Assembly (NCBI GenBank): GCA_913775525.1
Contig: CAJYLH010000022.1
Span: 1-64,000, forward strand
DNA length: 64,000 nt
Reading direction: 5' to 3'
Origin: an uncultured Chryseobacterium sp.
GTDB lineage: Bacteria > Bacteroidota > Bacteroidia > Flavobacteriales > Weeksellaceae
Part shown: positions 1 through 9,277 of the stretch, in pieces
Position numbering within the stretch: position 1 is the first letter of the stretch
Layout of the letters: each line of letters starts with the position of its first letter
Notes under the pieces: model-generated
Seen by the model: only the letters and a program-made list of their open reading frames with translations
Databases searched by the model: none
Told to the model about the DNA's origin: nothing
Translations under genes and position numbers: made by a program

Positions 1-2
1 AA

Positions 3-308
3 GTTGACGGTGCCTCTACCAACAAATCTGCTTACGATGCAGGAAGCAGCACAACCATCGATTACAGCAGGAGCAACCTGGCCTACACTTCAGCTTCGGC
101 AGGGAACTTTACCCTTCAGAATATCAAAGATGGCGGAACCTATACGTTAAGCGTCAGAGGGACCACTTCCGGGACATCCGCATTTACGGCTACCGGCTTT
201 ACGTTCAGATATGTAAACAACAATGCAAGCATAGCCAATACCCATACCTTATACACTTTTGTTGTCATAGGGACTATCGTATATGTATATTGTGTAAGAG
301 GATTATAA
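3..308 (+). CDS. C-terminal part of a secreted/surface protein of unknown function (5' truncated by the window)
   Basis: An open frame runs in from the window edge and ends at TAA 306-308, giving about 101 residues. The sequence is rich in Ser, Thr, Gly and Asn, with alternating polar and hydrophobic residues as in a beta-rich surface domain. It ends in a hydrophobic, Tyr/Val-rich strand. This style of C-terminus is seen on flavobacterial phage-tail-like or secreted structural proteins, but no family is assigned. The stop codon overlaps the ATG of the next gene (TAATG), which suggests that the two are co-translated. Confidence 0.5.
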   Translation, partial: VDGASTNKSAYDAGSSTTIDYSRSNLAYTSASAGNFTLQNIKDGGTYTLSVRGTTSGTSAFTATGFTFRYVNNNASIANTHTLYTFVVIGTIVYVYCVRGL

Positions 309-1660
309 TGGGTAAGAAAATGAATATGAAAATAATACTGTGTTTATTTTTCCTATTGGAATTATCTGCTTTGCATGCACAAATTCCGGGTACGCCTGTC
401 ATCCCTCTCAAAGAAAACAGGAATGTATTCGGCGGAACATCTGTTGATTTTGCAAGATCAGCAGTGGCTACCACGGACGGAGGATATGCCGTGGCGGGAT
501 ATTCTTCTTCATCCAACGGAGATGTGTCCGCAAATAATGGGAATATTGATTTCTGGATTATTAAAGTCAGCAGTTCAGGAAATCTTCAATGGAAGAAAAC
601 ATTGGGAGGATCAGACTACGATGAAGCAAGATCAATTGTCCAGACCGCGGACGGAGGATATGCCATTGCAGGCATTACTGCATCCAATAACGGAGACGTA
701 TCAGGCAATCATGGAGGGAATGATTTCTGGATTGTAAAGCTGGACAGCTCCGGGGCATTGCAGTGGCAGAAAACATTGGGAGGACCGGCAGACGATAACG
801 CCTATTCTCTGGTACAGACTTCAGATGAAGGGTATGCAATAGCCGGGTTCACTGCTTCAAACAGCGGAGATGTGTCCGGGAACCTGGGAGGATTTGATTT
901 TTGGGTAGTAAAGATTGATAAATTCGGAGCGTTACAGTGGCAGAAAACATTAGGAGGTTCAGGCACTGAAAGCGCACTATCCATCGTCCAGACTACCGAT
1001 GGAGGATACGCCGTAGCCGGATATAGCGACTCAACTAACGGCGATGGGGCAGGAAATAACGGAAATCAGGATTACCTGATCGTTAAGCTGAGCAACACAG
1101 GAACCGTAGAATGGCATAAGGTCTTCGGAGGTACGGATACTGATCTTGCCAATGCTGTGATCCAGACTGCTGACGGAGGATTTGCCGTGGCCGGATATAC
1201 GCTCTCAAACAATGGGAATGTATCCGGAAACCAGGGCCTGTATGATTCCTGGGTGATAAAACTGGATAATTTAGGGAATTTGCAATGGCAGAAAGCCATG
1301 GGCGGCAGCGGCAATGAAAATACGTTTGCCATGCTTCAGGATACCGATGGAACTTATGTAGTAGCTGGAGATACCCGATCAAACGACGGAAGTGTTTCCG
1401 GAAATCATGGCGGACTGGATGCCTGGGTGGTAAAACTCAGCACTACAGGAAACTTAGTATGGCAGAAAGCTTTGGGGGGAACGCTCGGTGATTCAGCCAC
1501 TGCCGTAATGCGCAGCCAGAATGGCTATACCATCGCCGGACGGAGCAACTCAACTGATGGCGATATAACCGGTCCGGCAAACGGTTCCTCTGATTTTTTA
1601 ATCCTGAAAATGGACACCAACGGTAATATCATCCGCTTCTGGGACGACACGGCACCATAA
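308..1660 (+). CDS. Secreted protein with seven 58-residue propeller-like repeats
   Basis: The product has a hydrophobic signal peptide ending near LHAQ, then seven tandem repeats of about 58 residues. Each has a GG-x-n start, a 'DGGYAVAG'-like strand, an 'NGDVSGN' turn, 'FWIVKL' and 'LQWQKTLGG'. Seven copies suggest a seven-bladed beta-propeller. Proteins of this kind in Bacteroidetes are usually exported and often carry a type IX sorting domain, but this one ends right after the last repeat (DTNGN-IIRFW) with no such domain visible. I chose ATG 308 because it overlaps the upstream stop; ATGs at 320 and 326 are also possible and an upstream ATG at 290 is less likely. The ligand is unknown. 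Confidence 0.75.
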   Translation: MGKKMNMKIILCLFFLLELSALHAQIPGTPVIPLKENRNVFGGTSVDFARSAVATTDGGYAVAGYSSSSNGDVSANNGNIDFWIIKVSSSGNLQWKKTLGGSDYDEARSIVQTADGGYAIAGITASNNGDVSGNHGGNDFWIVKLDSSGALQWQKTLGGPADDNAYSLVQTSDEGYAIAGFTASNSGDVSGNLGGFDFWVVKIDKFGALQWQKTLGGSGTESALSIVQTTDGGYAVAGYSDSTNGDGAGNNGNQDYLIVKLSNTGTVEWHKVFGGTDTDLANAVIQTADGGFAVAGYTLSNNGNVSGNQGLYDSWVIKLDNLGNLQWQKAMGGSGNENTFAMLQDTDGTYVVAGDTRSNDGSVSGNHGGLDAWVVKLSTTGNLVWQKALGGTLGDSATAVMRSQNGYTIAGRSNSTDGDITGPANGSSDFLILKMDTNGNIIRFWDDTAP

Positions 1661-1811
1661 TCCATGTTCTGAGATAGATAGATCATATCGGAAACAGATT
1701 AAATAGCATAAAGGCTAAACGTAAATTAATAGCCGGGTATGGTTAAAGTGCCTGCACAATTCTTTTACGTTGAATCTTTTTGCTATTTTTATTTAAAATA
1801 TTTCCAAAATT

Positions 1812-2852
1812 ATGAGAATAGAATATGATATAAAGCTGGGATTCAAGGATGTGATGTTCCGTCCTAAGCGGTCTACACTGAAATCCCGGTCTGAAGTGGA
1901 CCTGGAACGTGAGTTTACCTTTCTCCATACCCAAAAGAAATGGAAAGGAATTCCGGTTATTGCGGCCAATATGGATACGGTTGGAACTTTTGAAATGGCC
2001 GTAGAGCTGGCAAAAGAGAAGATCATTACCGCAGTGCACAAGCATTATTCCCCCGAAGAATGGGATGCATTCCTGGACAGCCAGCCGGAAAGCATTCATC
2101 AATATATTGCATTAAGCACAGGCACCGGCAACGCTGATAAGGAAAAGATCCGCCACATCCTTGAAAAACACCCTAAAATCGAGTTTCTCTGCATTGATGT
2201 AGCCAATGGGTACTCTGAACATTTTGTAGACTTTGTGAAGGCCGCAAGAAGCAATTTTCCTGATAAGATTATCATCGCCGGAAATGTGGTAACCGGGGAA
2301 ATGGTGGAGGAATTGTTACTGGTAGGTGCCGATATCATTAAAGTAGGCATCGGCCCGGGATCGGTCTGTACTACGCGTGTAAAAACAGGCGTAGGTTACC
2401 CACAATTATCAGCTATCATTGAATGTTCAGACGCTGCTCATGGATTGGGAGGCCATATCATAGCAGACGGGGGATGTAAGGTTCCGGGTGATGTAGCCAA
2501 AGCTTTCGGCGGCGGTGCAGATTTTGTAATGCTGGGCGGCATGTTTGCCGGGCACGATGAAAGCGGAGGCGAAATAGTGGAGGAAAACGGCAAAAAATTC
2601 CGGTTATTTTATGGAATGAGCTCCAAAACAGCTATGGATAAGCATTCGGGAGGAGTAGCAGAATACAGGGCTTCGGAAGGCAAAACTGTCAGGGTACCCT
2701 ACAAAGGCCCGGTTGCTGAGACGGTGAAGGATATCCTGGGTGGGGTACGCTCCACATGCACCTATGTAGGCGCTTCAAAGCTAAAGGAACTGTCTAAGCG
2801 CACGACATTCATCAGGGTCCAGGAACAGGAAAACCAGGTATTCAAAGATTAA
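1812..2852 (+). CDS. guaC: GMP reductase
   Basis: This cytosolic purine-salvage enzyme reduces GMP to IMP with NADPH, releasing ammonia. The 346-residue length matches GuaC rather than IMP dehydrogenase, because there is no CBS domain insert. Visible motifs are the N-terminal 'KLGFKDV' region, the catalytic loop GPGSVCTTR with Cys186 (the same number as in E. coli GuaC), and the phosphate-binding '[26 protein letters not shown]' region quoted here only by its ends, about 216-242. It stands alone between a secreted-protein gene and the convergent fabG, and a strong hairpin follows the stop. Confidence 0.93.
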   Translation: MRIEYDIKLGFKDVMFRPKRSTLKSRSEVDLEREFTFLHTQKKWKGIPVIAANMDTVGTFEMAVELAKEKIITAVHKHYSPEEWDAFLDSQPESIHQYIALSTGTGNADKEKIRHILEKHPKIEFLCIDVANGYSEHFVDFVKAARSNFPDKIIIAGNVVTGEMVEELLLVGADIIKVGIGPGSVCTTRVKTGVGYPQLSAIIECSDAAHGLGGHIIADGGCKVPGDVAKAFGGGADFVMLGGMFAGHDESGGEIVEENGKKFRLFYGMSSKTAMDKHSGGVAEYRASEGKTVRVPYKGPVAETVKDILGGVRSTCTYVGASKLKELSKRTTFIRVQEQENQVFKD

Positions 2853-2860
2853 ATACAGGA

Positions 2861-2888
2861 AACGCCGGATTTGATATCCGGCGTTTTC
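2861..2888 (+). terminator. Intrinsic terminator between guaC and fabG
   Basis: A perfect 10-bp stem (AACGCCGGAT / ATCCGGCGTT) with a 5-nt loop lies 9 bases after the guaC stop and is followed by a short T stretch. It sits between convergent genes and may serve both strands. Confidence 0.8.
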
Positions 2889-2915
2889 ATATGATGTTTT
2901 ATATTTTGCAGAAAA

Positions 2916-3659
2916 TTAGGTCAGCATTCCTCCGTCCACATTCAGGGTCTGTCCCGTAACATAGGCAGACATGTCGCTTCCTAAGAATACGCAGGCATTG
3001 GCTACATCTTCCGGTTTTCCGCCTCTCTTCAAAGGAATACCCTCCCTCCAGGCCTGAGTGGTTTTTTCATCCAGTGCAGCCGTCATTTCCGTTTCAATAA
3101 ATCCAGGGGCAATAGCATTGCAGCGGATATTTCTGGAACCTAATTCCAGTGCTACGGATTTGGTAAATCCTATAACACCAGCTTTGGATGCTGCGTAATT
3201 GGCCTGACCGGCATTTCCGCTGATCCCCACTACTGAAGTCATATTGATAATAGATCCGGATTTAGCTTTCATCATCGGCTTAATAACCGCTTTGGTCAGG
3301 TTGAATACAGAATCCAGGTTCACTCTCATGATTATATCCCAGTCTTCTTTGGACATTCTCAGCAAAAGGTTGTCTTTGGTAATTCCTGCATTATTGATCA
3401 GGATGTCGATCTGCCCGAATTCCGCCATTACCTCATCAATTAACTTCTGGGCAGCATCATAATCCGATGCATCAGACTGATATCCTTTAATCTGCGTTAC
3501 AGAACTTAAAGCGGCTTCCAATTCTTTAGCTTTATCTACGGAACCTGCATAGGTAAATGCTATTTTGGCACCGTGTTGTGCAAAAACTTCAGCAATCCCT
3601 TTTCCGATTCCCCGTGTAGCTCCCGTAATCAGTGCTACCTTTCCTTCTAATAGTTTCAT
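2916..3659 (-). CDS. fabG: 3-oxoacyl-[acyl-carrier-protein] reductase
   Basis: FabG reduces 3-oxoacyl-ACP to 3-hydroxyacyl-ACP with NADPH in type II fatty acid synthesis. The 247-residue protein is a classical SDR: the TGATRGIG cofactor loop is at 12-19, NNAG at 89-92, and the catalytic Ser142, Tyr155 and Lys159 are in place (TSVVG, YAASK). The C-terminal 'PGFIETEM' and 'GQTLNVDGG' segments are typical of FabG. It is a single gene, convergent with guaC. Its leader holds a perfect inverted repeat (3718-3737) downstream of a -7-like box. Confidence 0.92.
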   Translation of the reverse strand: MKLLEGKVALITGATRGIGKGIAEVFAQHGAKIAFTYAGSVDKAKELEAALSSVTQIKGYQSDASDYDAAQKLIDEVMAEFGQIDILINNAGITKDNLLLRMSKEDWDIIMRVNLDSVFNLTKAVIKPMMKAKSGSIINMTSVVGISGNAGQANYAASKAGVIGFTKSVALELGSRNIRCNAIAPGFIETEMTAALDEKTTQAWREGIPLKRGGKPEDVANACVFLGSDMSAYVTGQTLNVDGGMLT

Positions 3660-3717
3660 ATATATGACAATTATTTCTTAAATGATTTAATATCAGCAGG
3701 GTCTGACCCGAACAGTA

Positions 3718-3737
3718 TTACCATATTAGTATGGTAA
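3718..3737 (-). promoter_or_regulatory. Perfect inverted repeat in the fabG leader
   Basis: TTACCATA-TTAG-TATGGTAA is an exact 8-bp inverted repeat with a 4-nt spacer, 59 bases upstream of the fabG start. On the minus strand a TAnnTTTG-type -7 box (CAAAGATA on the plus strand, 3748-3755) lies just upstream, which would put the repeat inside the first 25 transcribed bases. It could be a repressor operator or an mRNA hairpin. A second small inverted repeat, GGGT-CTG-ACCC, follows at 3699-3709. No regulator is identified. Confidence 0.45.
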
Positions 3738-3864
3738 ATGTGGTCCGCAAAGATATTATTAATTTGGTATTTAACCCATTTTAAATCATCAAATTGGTTA
3801 ATTTTTACCTGTTTTTTATCACGGTAAACAGCCACAATAAGTAACTATTGGAGAAGTATATCGG

Positions 3865-4539
3865 TTATATAGAATTGTTTACAATAAGGACGATTTCACC
3901 TTTAAGTGTTTTGGATTTTGAAAACTCGATCAGTTCGGTGATCGTCCCGCGCCTGGTCTCTTCAAATTTTTTGGAAATTTCGCGGCTTAGGCTCACCCTG
4001 GTATTTTCTCCGAAAAATTCTTTGATCTGCTCCAGCGTCGTATTGATCTTATGGGGGCTTTCGTACAGCACAATGGTTTTCTTTTCTTCTGCCAGCTGCT
4101 TGAGCTTGGTCTGCCGCCCCTTTTTCTGGGGAAGGAAGCCTGCAAAAAGGAATTCGTTATTCGGCAGGCCGGAAACCACTAAAGCAGGTATCAGCGCTGT
4201 GGCGCCGGGAAGGCAGATCATTTCGATATTATGGTCTGCACCTGCTTTTCCCAACAGGTATCCAGGATCTGAAATCCCGGGAGTTCCGGCATCGGTAATG
4301 ATAGCGATATTCTGTCCGCTTTTAAGATCCGCAATCACTTTTTCCGTTGCCTGGTGCTCATTATGCAGGTGATAGGATTTCAGGGGTTTTGAAATTTCAT
4401 AATGCTTCAGGAGGATACCGGAGGTCCGGGTATCTTCACAAAGGATATAATCTACTTCTTTCAGTACCTTCACTGCCCTGAAGGTCATATCTTCCAGGTT
4501 CCCAACCGGTGTAGGAACAAAATATAGGATTCCGCTCAA
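3865..4539 (-). CDS. rsmI: 16S rRNA (cytidine(1402)-2'-O)-methyltransferase
   Basis: RsmI uses SAM to methylate the 2'-O of C1402 in the decoding centre of 16S rRNA. The 224-residue protein shows the tetrapyrrole-methylase-type fold motifs: PTPVGNLEDMT at 9-19, CEDTR at 34-38, and the SAM-binding DAGTPGISDPG at 83-93. At 224 residues it lacks the long C-terminal extension of the enterobacterial enzyme. It starts 2 bases after the stop of the acidic repeat protein upstream, so the two are very probably cotranscribed. Confidence 0.92.
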   Translation of the reverse strand: MSGILYFVPTPVGNLEDMTFRAVKVLKEVDYILCEDTRTSGILLKHYEISKPLKSYHLHNEHQATEKVIADLKSGQNIAIITDAGTPGISDPGYLLGKAGADHNIEMICLPGATALIPALVVSGLPNNEFLFAGFLPQKKGRQTKLKQLAEEKKTIVLYESPHKINTTLEQIKEFFGENTRVSLSREISKKFEETRRGTITELIEFSKSKTLKGEIVLIVNNSI

Positions 4540-4541
4540 AA

Positions 4542-5975
4542 TTATATGAATTTATTTTCCACCAAGATCCAGAGCCTCTGGGCATATTCGTCCACCTTAC
4601 TCCATTTCCTTTCATAGTAGAGGTCGCTTAAATATTCTTTGGCTTCGTCAAGGCTTTTAAAGCTGTTTAAATTTCCGATCACTTCATTCAGGTCTGCCTG
4701 GCTTCCTCCGAACAGCATTTTCGTAAATGCAATCCGGTCATTTAGGTCCAGTTTAAATTGCGGCCTCGGCTTTTCAGCTTCCATGAAATTCGTAGGAATA
4801 TTGGTCTTAAGGATGCTTCCGGCATCAGGCCTGATATCGTCATTTTTTTCATGAGAATGCCCGCTTTGCAGATGATCATCATCAAACAGGCTCTGTACGG
4901 CTTTCATTCCCTTGATATGGGCGAGCCTGATTTTCTTTTCCTGCTGATAGGCATCGAGGTCCTCGAAGCTTTTATCCGAAGGTTTATGCTCCGTGGATTC
5001 GTGATCTGAAGCTGTATGAGGATTGAAAATATCGGTAATTTTCCTTCTGTCACTGATTTCTGCCAGTGTATTTTCTTGTTTTTTGGCAACCTCCTCTGAA
5101 GATTCATTTTTGATTTCACTCAGCATATGATCCACGCTGGAGGTTTCCGTTACCATTTCCCCCTGTTCCATATTTGTCATGCTGCTGCTCAGGAGCTGGC
5201 TTTCGTGTTCTTCAATCAGGATGTCATCTTCTGTGATTCCGGTATCGAAAATGCTCGGAATAATTGCTTTCATATCAGCCTTTTTTTCCTCTTCTTCCTT
5301 GCGGGAAGAATCAAAACCGTCCCGGATCCGCTCTTCTTCTTCAAAATCATTATTGGGAACGTTTCCTTCATCAGAGATTTCATTTTCAAAACCGTCAATT
5401 TCATTAAGCTGATTATTGAATACCGCTTCTTCTTCCATAGCCTGATCCATAGACTCCGGCATGCCGGAAATGCCTGAATCCTCAGGCTCCGTTTCTTCAT
5501 CGGAGGCTATACCCCCATTCCAATTTTGTTCTGATACTGCTTCCTGATCGCCTTCCGGCTCCTGCGCTTGTTCTTCAACAAAATGAACAACGGTTTCATG
5601 CAGTTCATTTTCTACAATTTCATTCAGCTGGTTGTTGAAGATGGCCTCCTCTTCCGTTACTCCGTTAAATGCCTGCTTTTCGTATTCAGGAATTTCATTG
5701 AATTCATTGTTGAAGATCGCTTCCTCTTCAGTAACCGGCTCATGCTGTTCATAAGCTTGCGGTTCTACGATGAACGATCGGGAATCTCCCTCTTCTTCTG
5801 CCGGATCTGCTCCATGCTTTTCCAGTAAACTCAGTAATGTAACCCTTTCAGCAAGATCATGAACAAGATCCTGGCAGGAAGCTAATTCGTCCGCGTGGTT
5901 GATTTTCTCCAAAATACCAATGATATTCCTGGATTCGAAAAAAATCTTTTCCTTTAAATCTTGGATGTTCTGCAT
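4542..5975 (-). CDS. Acidic repeat protein of unknown function, conserved C-terminal helical domain
   Basis: This 477-residue protein is not recognised as a named family. The N-terminal 50 residues are helical. A long, very acidic, low-complexity middle follows, with a repeated core 'EEEAIFNNxxNEI' at about 83-95, 108-120 and 181-193 and a decayed fourth copy near 202-212. The last 70 residues ('LNDRIAFTKMLFGGS', 'YYERKWSKVDEYAQRLW') look folded and read like the anchored end of similar Bacteroidetes proteins. It has no signal peptide or membrane segment, so it is probably cytosolic. It is the first gene of an operon with rsmI. Confidence 0.7.
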   Translation of the reverse strand: MQNIQDLKEKIFFESRNIIGILEKINHADELASCQDLVHDLAERVTLLSLLEKHGADPAEEEGDSRSFIVEPQAYEQHEPVTEEEAIFNNEFNEIPEYEKQAFNGVTEEEAIFNNQLNEIVENELHETVVHFVEEQAQEPEGDQEAVSEQNWNGGIASDEETEPEDSGISGMPESMDQAMEEEAVFNNQLNEIDGFENEISDEGNVPNNDFEEEERIRDGFDSSRKEEEEKKADMKAIIPSIFDTGITEDDILIEEHESQLLSSSMTNMEQGEMVTETSSVDHMLSEIKNESSEEVAKKQENTLAEISDRRKITDIFNPHTASDHESTEHKPSDKSFEDLDAYQQEKKIRLAHIKGMKAVQSLFDDDHLQSGHSHEKNDDIRPDAGSILKTNIPTNFMEAEKPRPQFKLDLNDRIAFTKMLFGGSQADLNEVIGNLNSFKSLDEAKEYLSDLYYERKWSKVDEYAQRLWILVENKFI

Positions 5976-6035
5976 AGAAGATTGTTGTTAAAATTGCTTA
6001 CTTTTGGTCTTAGAAATATACGGCTAATTTAACAA

Positions 6036-6629
6036 ATGTTTTTAGAAAATACAATTAATCATTCCAAACAAAGTGGTTGGATGGAAGTTATTTGTGGCTC
6101 TATGTTTTCGGGGAAAACCGAAGAACTGATCCGGAGATTGCGGAGGGCAGAAATGGCAGGACAGAATGTAGAAATTTTTAAACCTAAAATGGATATCCGG
6201 TACTCTGAGGAAGACATAGTATCCCACAATCAGAATAAGATCCGCAGTACAGCAGTAGATTATCCGGGTGAAATCCTTCTGCTGGCTTCCAATTGTGATG
6301 TAGTGGCTATTGATGAAGCGCAGTTTTTTGATGACAGCATCGTTGATGTAGCCAATACTCTCGCCAATAGCGGCATCAGAGTAGTGATTGCCGGACTGGA
6401 TATGGATTTTCTGGGCCGTCCATTTGGTTCGATGCCCAACCTGATGGCTACTGCAGAATACGTTACCAAAGTACACGCTATCTGCAGGAGGACCGGAAAC
6501 CTGGCTAACTATTCCATGAGGATTTCCCAGGGGAATGACCTGGTAGAGCTGGGAGAAACGGAAAGCTATGAAGCGGTAAGCCGACGAGTTTTTATTGATG
6601 AAGTGCTTTCCAGGCAAAGAACAAAATAA
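6036..6629 (+). CDS. tdk: Thymidine kinase (type II)
   Basis: The enzyme phosphorylates thymidine with ATP in pyrimidine salvage. The 197-residue protein has the P-loop GSMFSGKT at 21-28, DEAQFF at 93-98 and the lasso region with C150, GNLANYS and the Tyr of 'ETESYEAVSRR'. In the standard family four Cys/His ligands bind a structural zinc; here only Cys150 remains, and the C-terminal pair reads S-R-R instead of C-R-x-C/H. Similar loss is, to my knowledge, common in Bacteroidetes enzymes. A TACTTTTG -7-like box lies at 5999-6006, so the leader is about 25-30 nt. A hairpin terminator follows. Confidence 0.9.
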   Translation: MFLENTINHSKQSGWMEVICGSMFSGKTEELIRRLRRAEMAGQNVEIFKPKMDIRYSEEDIVSHNQNKIRSTAVDYPGEILLLASNCDVVAIDEAQFFDDSIVDVANTLANSGIRVVIAGLDMDFLGRPFGSMPNLMATAEYVTKVHAICRRTGNLANYSMRISQGNDLVELGETESYEAVSRRVFIDEVLSRQRTK

Positions 6630-6641
6630 ATTTTTAAATTT

Positions 6642-6676
6642 GATCCGGGGATATGAAGATATTACCCGGATTTTAA
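6642..6676 (+). terminator. Hairpin terminator after tdk
   Basis: ATCCGGG (6643-6649) pairs with CCCGGAT (6665-6671) across a 15-nt loop and is followed by TTTT. It begins 13 bases after the tdk stop. Confidence 0.6.
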
Positions 6677-6830
6677 TCAGTACAAAGACGCAAAATAGTA
6701 TGATAACCTGTTTCAGGATGTGAGATTTCAAAAAGGAAACCATTGTTCTTTCTCTAATCCTGATCCTGAAAACTTAAAGCAATAAACTTTGCGCCTTTAT
6801 CATTAACCTACAGCATATACAGGGGCGTCT

Positions 6831-9275
6831 ATGAATTATACAGTACAGGAAATATCAGCCATTACCCAATCCAGATCCATTGGAAATAAAAAACTGATCG
6901 TCAGAAATATTGCTTTTGACAGCAGAACCATTTATTCCATCCAGGACACGGCATTCATTGCCATCAATACCCATAAAAATTCCGGTGAAAAATTCATTGA
7001 ATCTGCTGTAGACAGAGGGATACAGGTCATTATTTCTGAGCATCACTATCCCCAGTTCGATCAGGTCACCTGGATCATTGTAGAGAATGCCGTTGACTTT
7101 CTCCAGCGGCTGGCCGCCCATCATTTCGGACATGCACATATCAAATCCATCGGAATTACGGGAAGCAACGGAAAAACCATCCTGAAAGAATGGCTGTACC
7201 AATGCCTGTGGAATGAATTCTCAACCGTCAAGAGCCCGAAAAGCTTCAACTCCCAAATCGGGCTGCCGCTGTCTTTATTGCAGATCAATGATACTCATGA
7301 GCTGGGCATCTTTGAAGCAGGGATTTCAAAACCGGGAGAGATGCAGAAGCTGGAACATATATTCCATCCGCAGATCGGCCTCCTTACGCATATGGGGAAT
7401 GCCCATGCAGCCAATTTCCGGTCTGAACAGCAGCTTATCGAGGAAAAGATCATCCTGTTTAAAAATTCAGAGGTGATCATTTACAACGGAGACAATATCC
7501 TCACAGACAAAAAGATAAAAGACCTGTATTCAGGCAGGAAATTAATATCCTATGGACTCAGCACGGCTAATGATGTATTCCTTAAAAAAAACATGAAAGA
7601 TGAAGATATCATCATTCAGTATTTTGAAGAGGAAATCAGTTTTCCTGCCCATCAGAGGGATGAAGCGACCCTCACCAATGCTATGGCTTTAATTACAGTA
7701 CTGAAAGAGCTGGATATGGATAATGCAAAGATTGTCGAGAAAATCAATGCATTAAAATCGGTGGAAATGAGGCTGGAAGCCATTGAAGGCATAAAGGGCA
7801 ATATCGTGATCAATGACTCTTTCAATCTGGATCTTGATTCCCTGAAAACAGCCCTTCAATTTCTGAAGGAATATAACAAACCTCAGAAGTCCCTGGTGCT
7901 GACAGATATCGTAGGTGTTAATTCGAATTCTGAGGAGCTGTACACCGAAGTGGCAGACCTGGTCAATGAACAGCACTTCAATACGGTCTTCCTGATCGGA
8001 GAAGAAATTACTGCATTCAGTCATTTATTCACTCCTGAAACATTTACTTTCAATAACACTCAGGAATTAATTGACAGCAAACGACTTACAGAAATAAACA
8101 ACCAGATCATCCTGCTGAAAGGAGCAAGGAAATTTGGTATTGAAAGGCTTAAAGATATTCTTGAACTCAGAAAACATGATACGGTGCTTGAGGTTAACCT
8201 TAATGCCATACTTCATAACATCAATTACCATAAATCGCTCCTGAATCCCGGGACCAAGATGATGGCCATGGTGAAAGCCAATGCTTACGGGCTGGGAAGC
8301 TACGAGATTGCTGAATTCCTGCAGCACCATCATATCGACTACCTGGGGGTAGCGTATGCAGATGAAGGGGTTGAGCTCCGGAAAAAAGGAATCACAGCGC
8401 CCATCATCGTCATGAATCCTGAACAGCATAGCTATGAAGCGATTATTGAATACAGCCTGGAACCGGAAATTTACAGCCTGAGAGTATTGGAGCTGTTTAA
8501 CGATGCCGTTCAGAAGGCCGGTTATGATGAACGCTACCCTATCCATATCAAGTTGGAAACCGGGATGAACAGGCTTGGCTTCAAAGAAGCTGATCTTGCA
8601 CCGTTGCTTCAAGCACTCCGGCATAAAAATCTCCGGGTGGAAAGTATTTTCAGCCATTTATCATCTTCTGACGTGCCTTCTGAAAAAGAGTTTACTATTC
8701 GGCAGATGGCTGTTTTCAGGAAAAATTCCGACACACTGATTAAAAACTTAGGCTACCAACCGATACGGCATATCCTCAATTCATCCGGGATTACAGAATA
8801 TCCGGAGTACCAGTATGACATGGTAAGGATCGGAATCGGAATGCTGGGAGAATCACAAAATAGTGATATAAAAAAACAGCTTCGTCCTGTAGTGAGCTTT
8901 AAAACGGTTATCTCACAGATTTCCCAGGTGCAGGAAGGAGAATCTGTAGGCTACAGCAGGAAATATAAAGCAGAACATACCACCAGGATTGCAACCATTC
9001 CGGTAGGCTATGCGGACGGGATTCCTCGGCTCATCGGAAATCAGGTCGGTAAAGTGGGAATAGGCAAAAAGCTCGCTCCCATCGTCGGCAATATATGCAT
9101 GGATATGATGATGATTAATATCGATGGTATCCCGCATGTAAAGGAAGGCGATCCGGTAATCCTCTTCGATGGTCAGCCAAGCCTCAAAGAATTTGCAGGG
9201 TACTGCAACACCATTACCTATGAAGTATTAACATCCATCTCGCCCCGGGTGAAACGGATTTATATAAAAGACTAA
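6831..9275 (+). CDS. murF-alr: Bifunctional UDP-MurNAc-tripeptide:D-alanyl-D-alanine ligase / alanine racemase
   Basis: An 814-residue fusion supplies D-Ala and joins D-Ala-D-Ala to the peptidoglycan precursor. Residues 1-445 form the MurF module, with the ATP loop GSNGKT at 111-116 and the Mur ligase central 'NAMALITVL' region. Residues 450-814 form a fold-type III alanine racemase: the PLP-binding Lys482 lies in 'MVKANAYGLG', the catalytic Tyr708 in 'VGYSRKY', and 'CMDMMMI' comes near the end. The fusion is known in Bacteroidetes. Both halves look complete. The patatin gene starts 2 bases after its stop, so the three genes to ybeY form a tight operon. Confidence 0.93.
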   Translation: MNYTVQEISAITQSRSIGNKKLIVRNIAFDSRTIYSIQDTAFIAINTHKNSGEKFIESAVDRGIQVIISEHHYPQFDQVTWIIVENAVDFLQRLAAHHFGHAHIKSIGITGSNGKTILKEWLYQCLWNEFSTVKSPKSFNSQIGLPLSLLQINDTHELGIFEAGISKPGEMQKLEHIFHPQIGLLTHMGNAHAANFRSEQQLIEEKIILFKNSEVIIYNGDNILTDKKIKDLYSGRKLISYGLSTANDVFLKKNMKDEDIIIQYFEEEISFPAHQRDEATLTNAMALITVLKELDMDNAKIVEKINALKSVEMRLEAIEGIKGNIVINDSFNLDLDSLKTALQFLKEYNKPQKSLVLTDIVGVNSNSEELYTEVADLVNEQHFNTVFLIGEEITAFSHLFTPETFTFNNTQELIDSKRLTEINNQIILLKGARKFGIERLKDILELRKHDTVLEVNLNAILHNINYHKSLLNPGTKMMAMVKANAYGLGSYEIAEFLQHHHIDYLGVAYADEGVELRKKGITAPIIVMNPEQHSYEAIIEYSLEPEIYSLRVLELFNDAVQKAGYDERYPIHIKLETGMNRLGFKEADLAPLLQALRHKNLRVESIFSHLSSSDVPSEKEFTIRQMAVFRKNSDTLIKNLGYQPIRHILNSSGITEYPEYQYDMVRIGIGMLGESQNSDIKKQLRPVVSFKTVISQISQVQEGESVGYSRKYKAEHTTRIATIPVGYADGIPRLIGNQVGKVGIGKKLAPIVGNICMDMMMINIDGIPHVKEGDPVILFDGQPSLKEFAGYCNTITYEVLTSISPRVKRIYIKD

Positions 9276-9277
9276 AT

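Noticed and set aside
1..308. Prophage remnant at the left edge
   Set aside because: Only a tail-like composition was seen; no phage gene neighbours are in view.
308..1660. Tandem repeats as a CRISPR array or DNA satellite
   Set aside because: The repeats are 174-base coding units in one open frame with diverged DNA, not short identical repeats with spacers.
6042..6743. Open frame of 233 codons antisense to tdk
   Set aside because: It lies opposite a complete thymidine kinase, shows no family motif or coherent composition, and is best explained as a shadow of the real gene.
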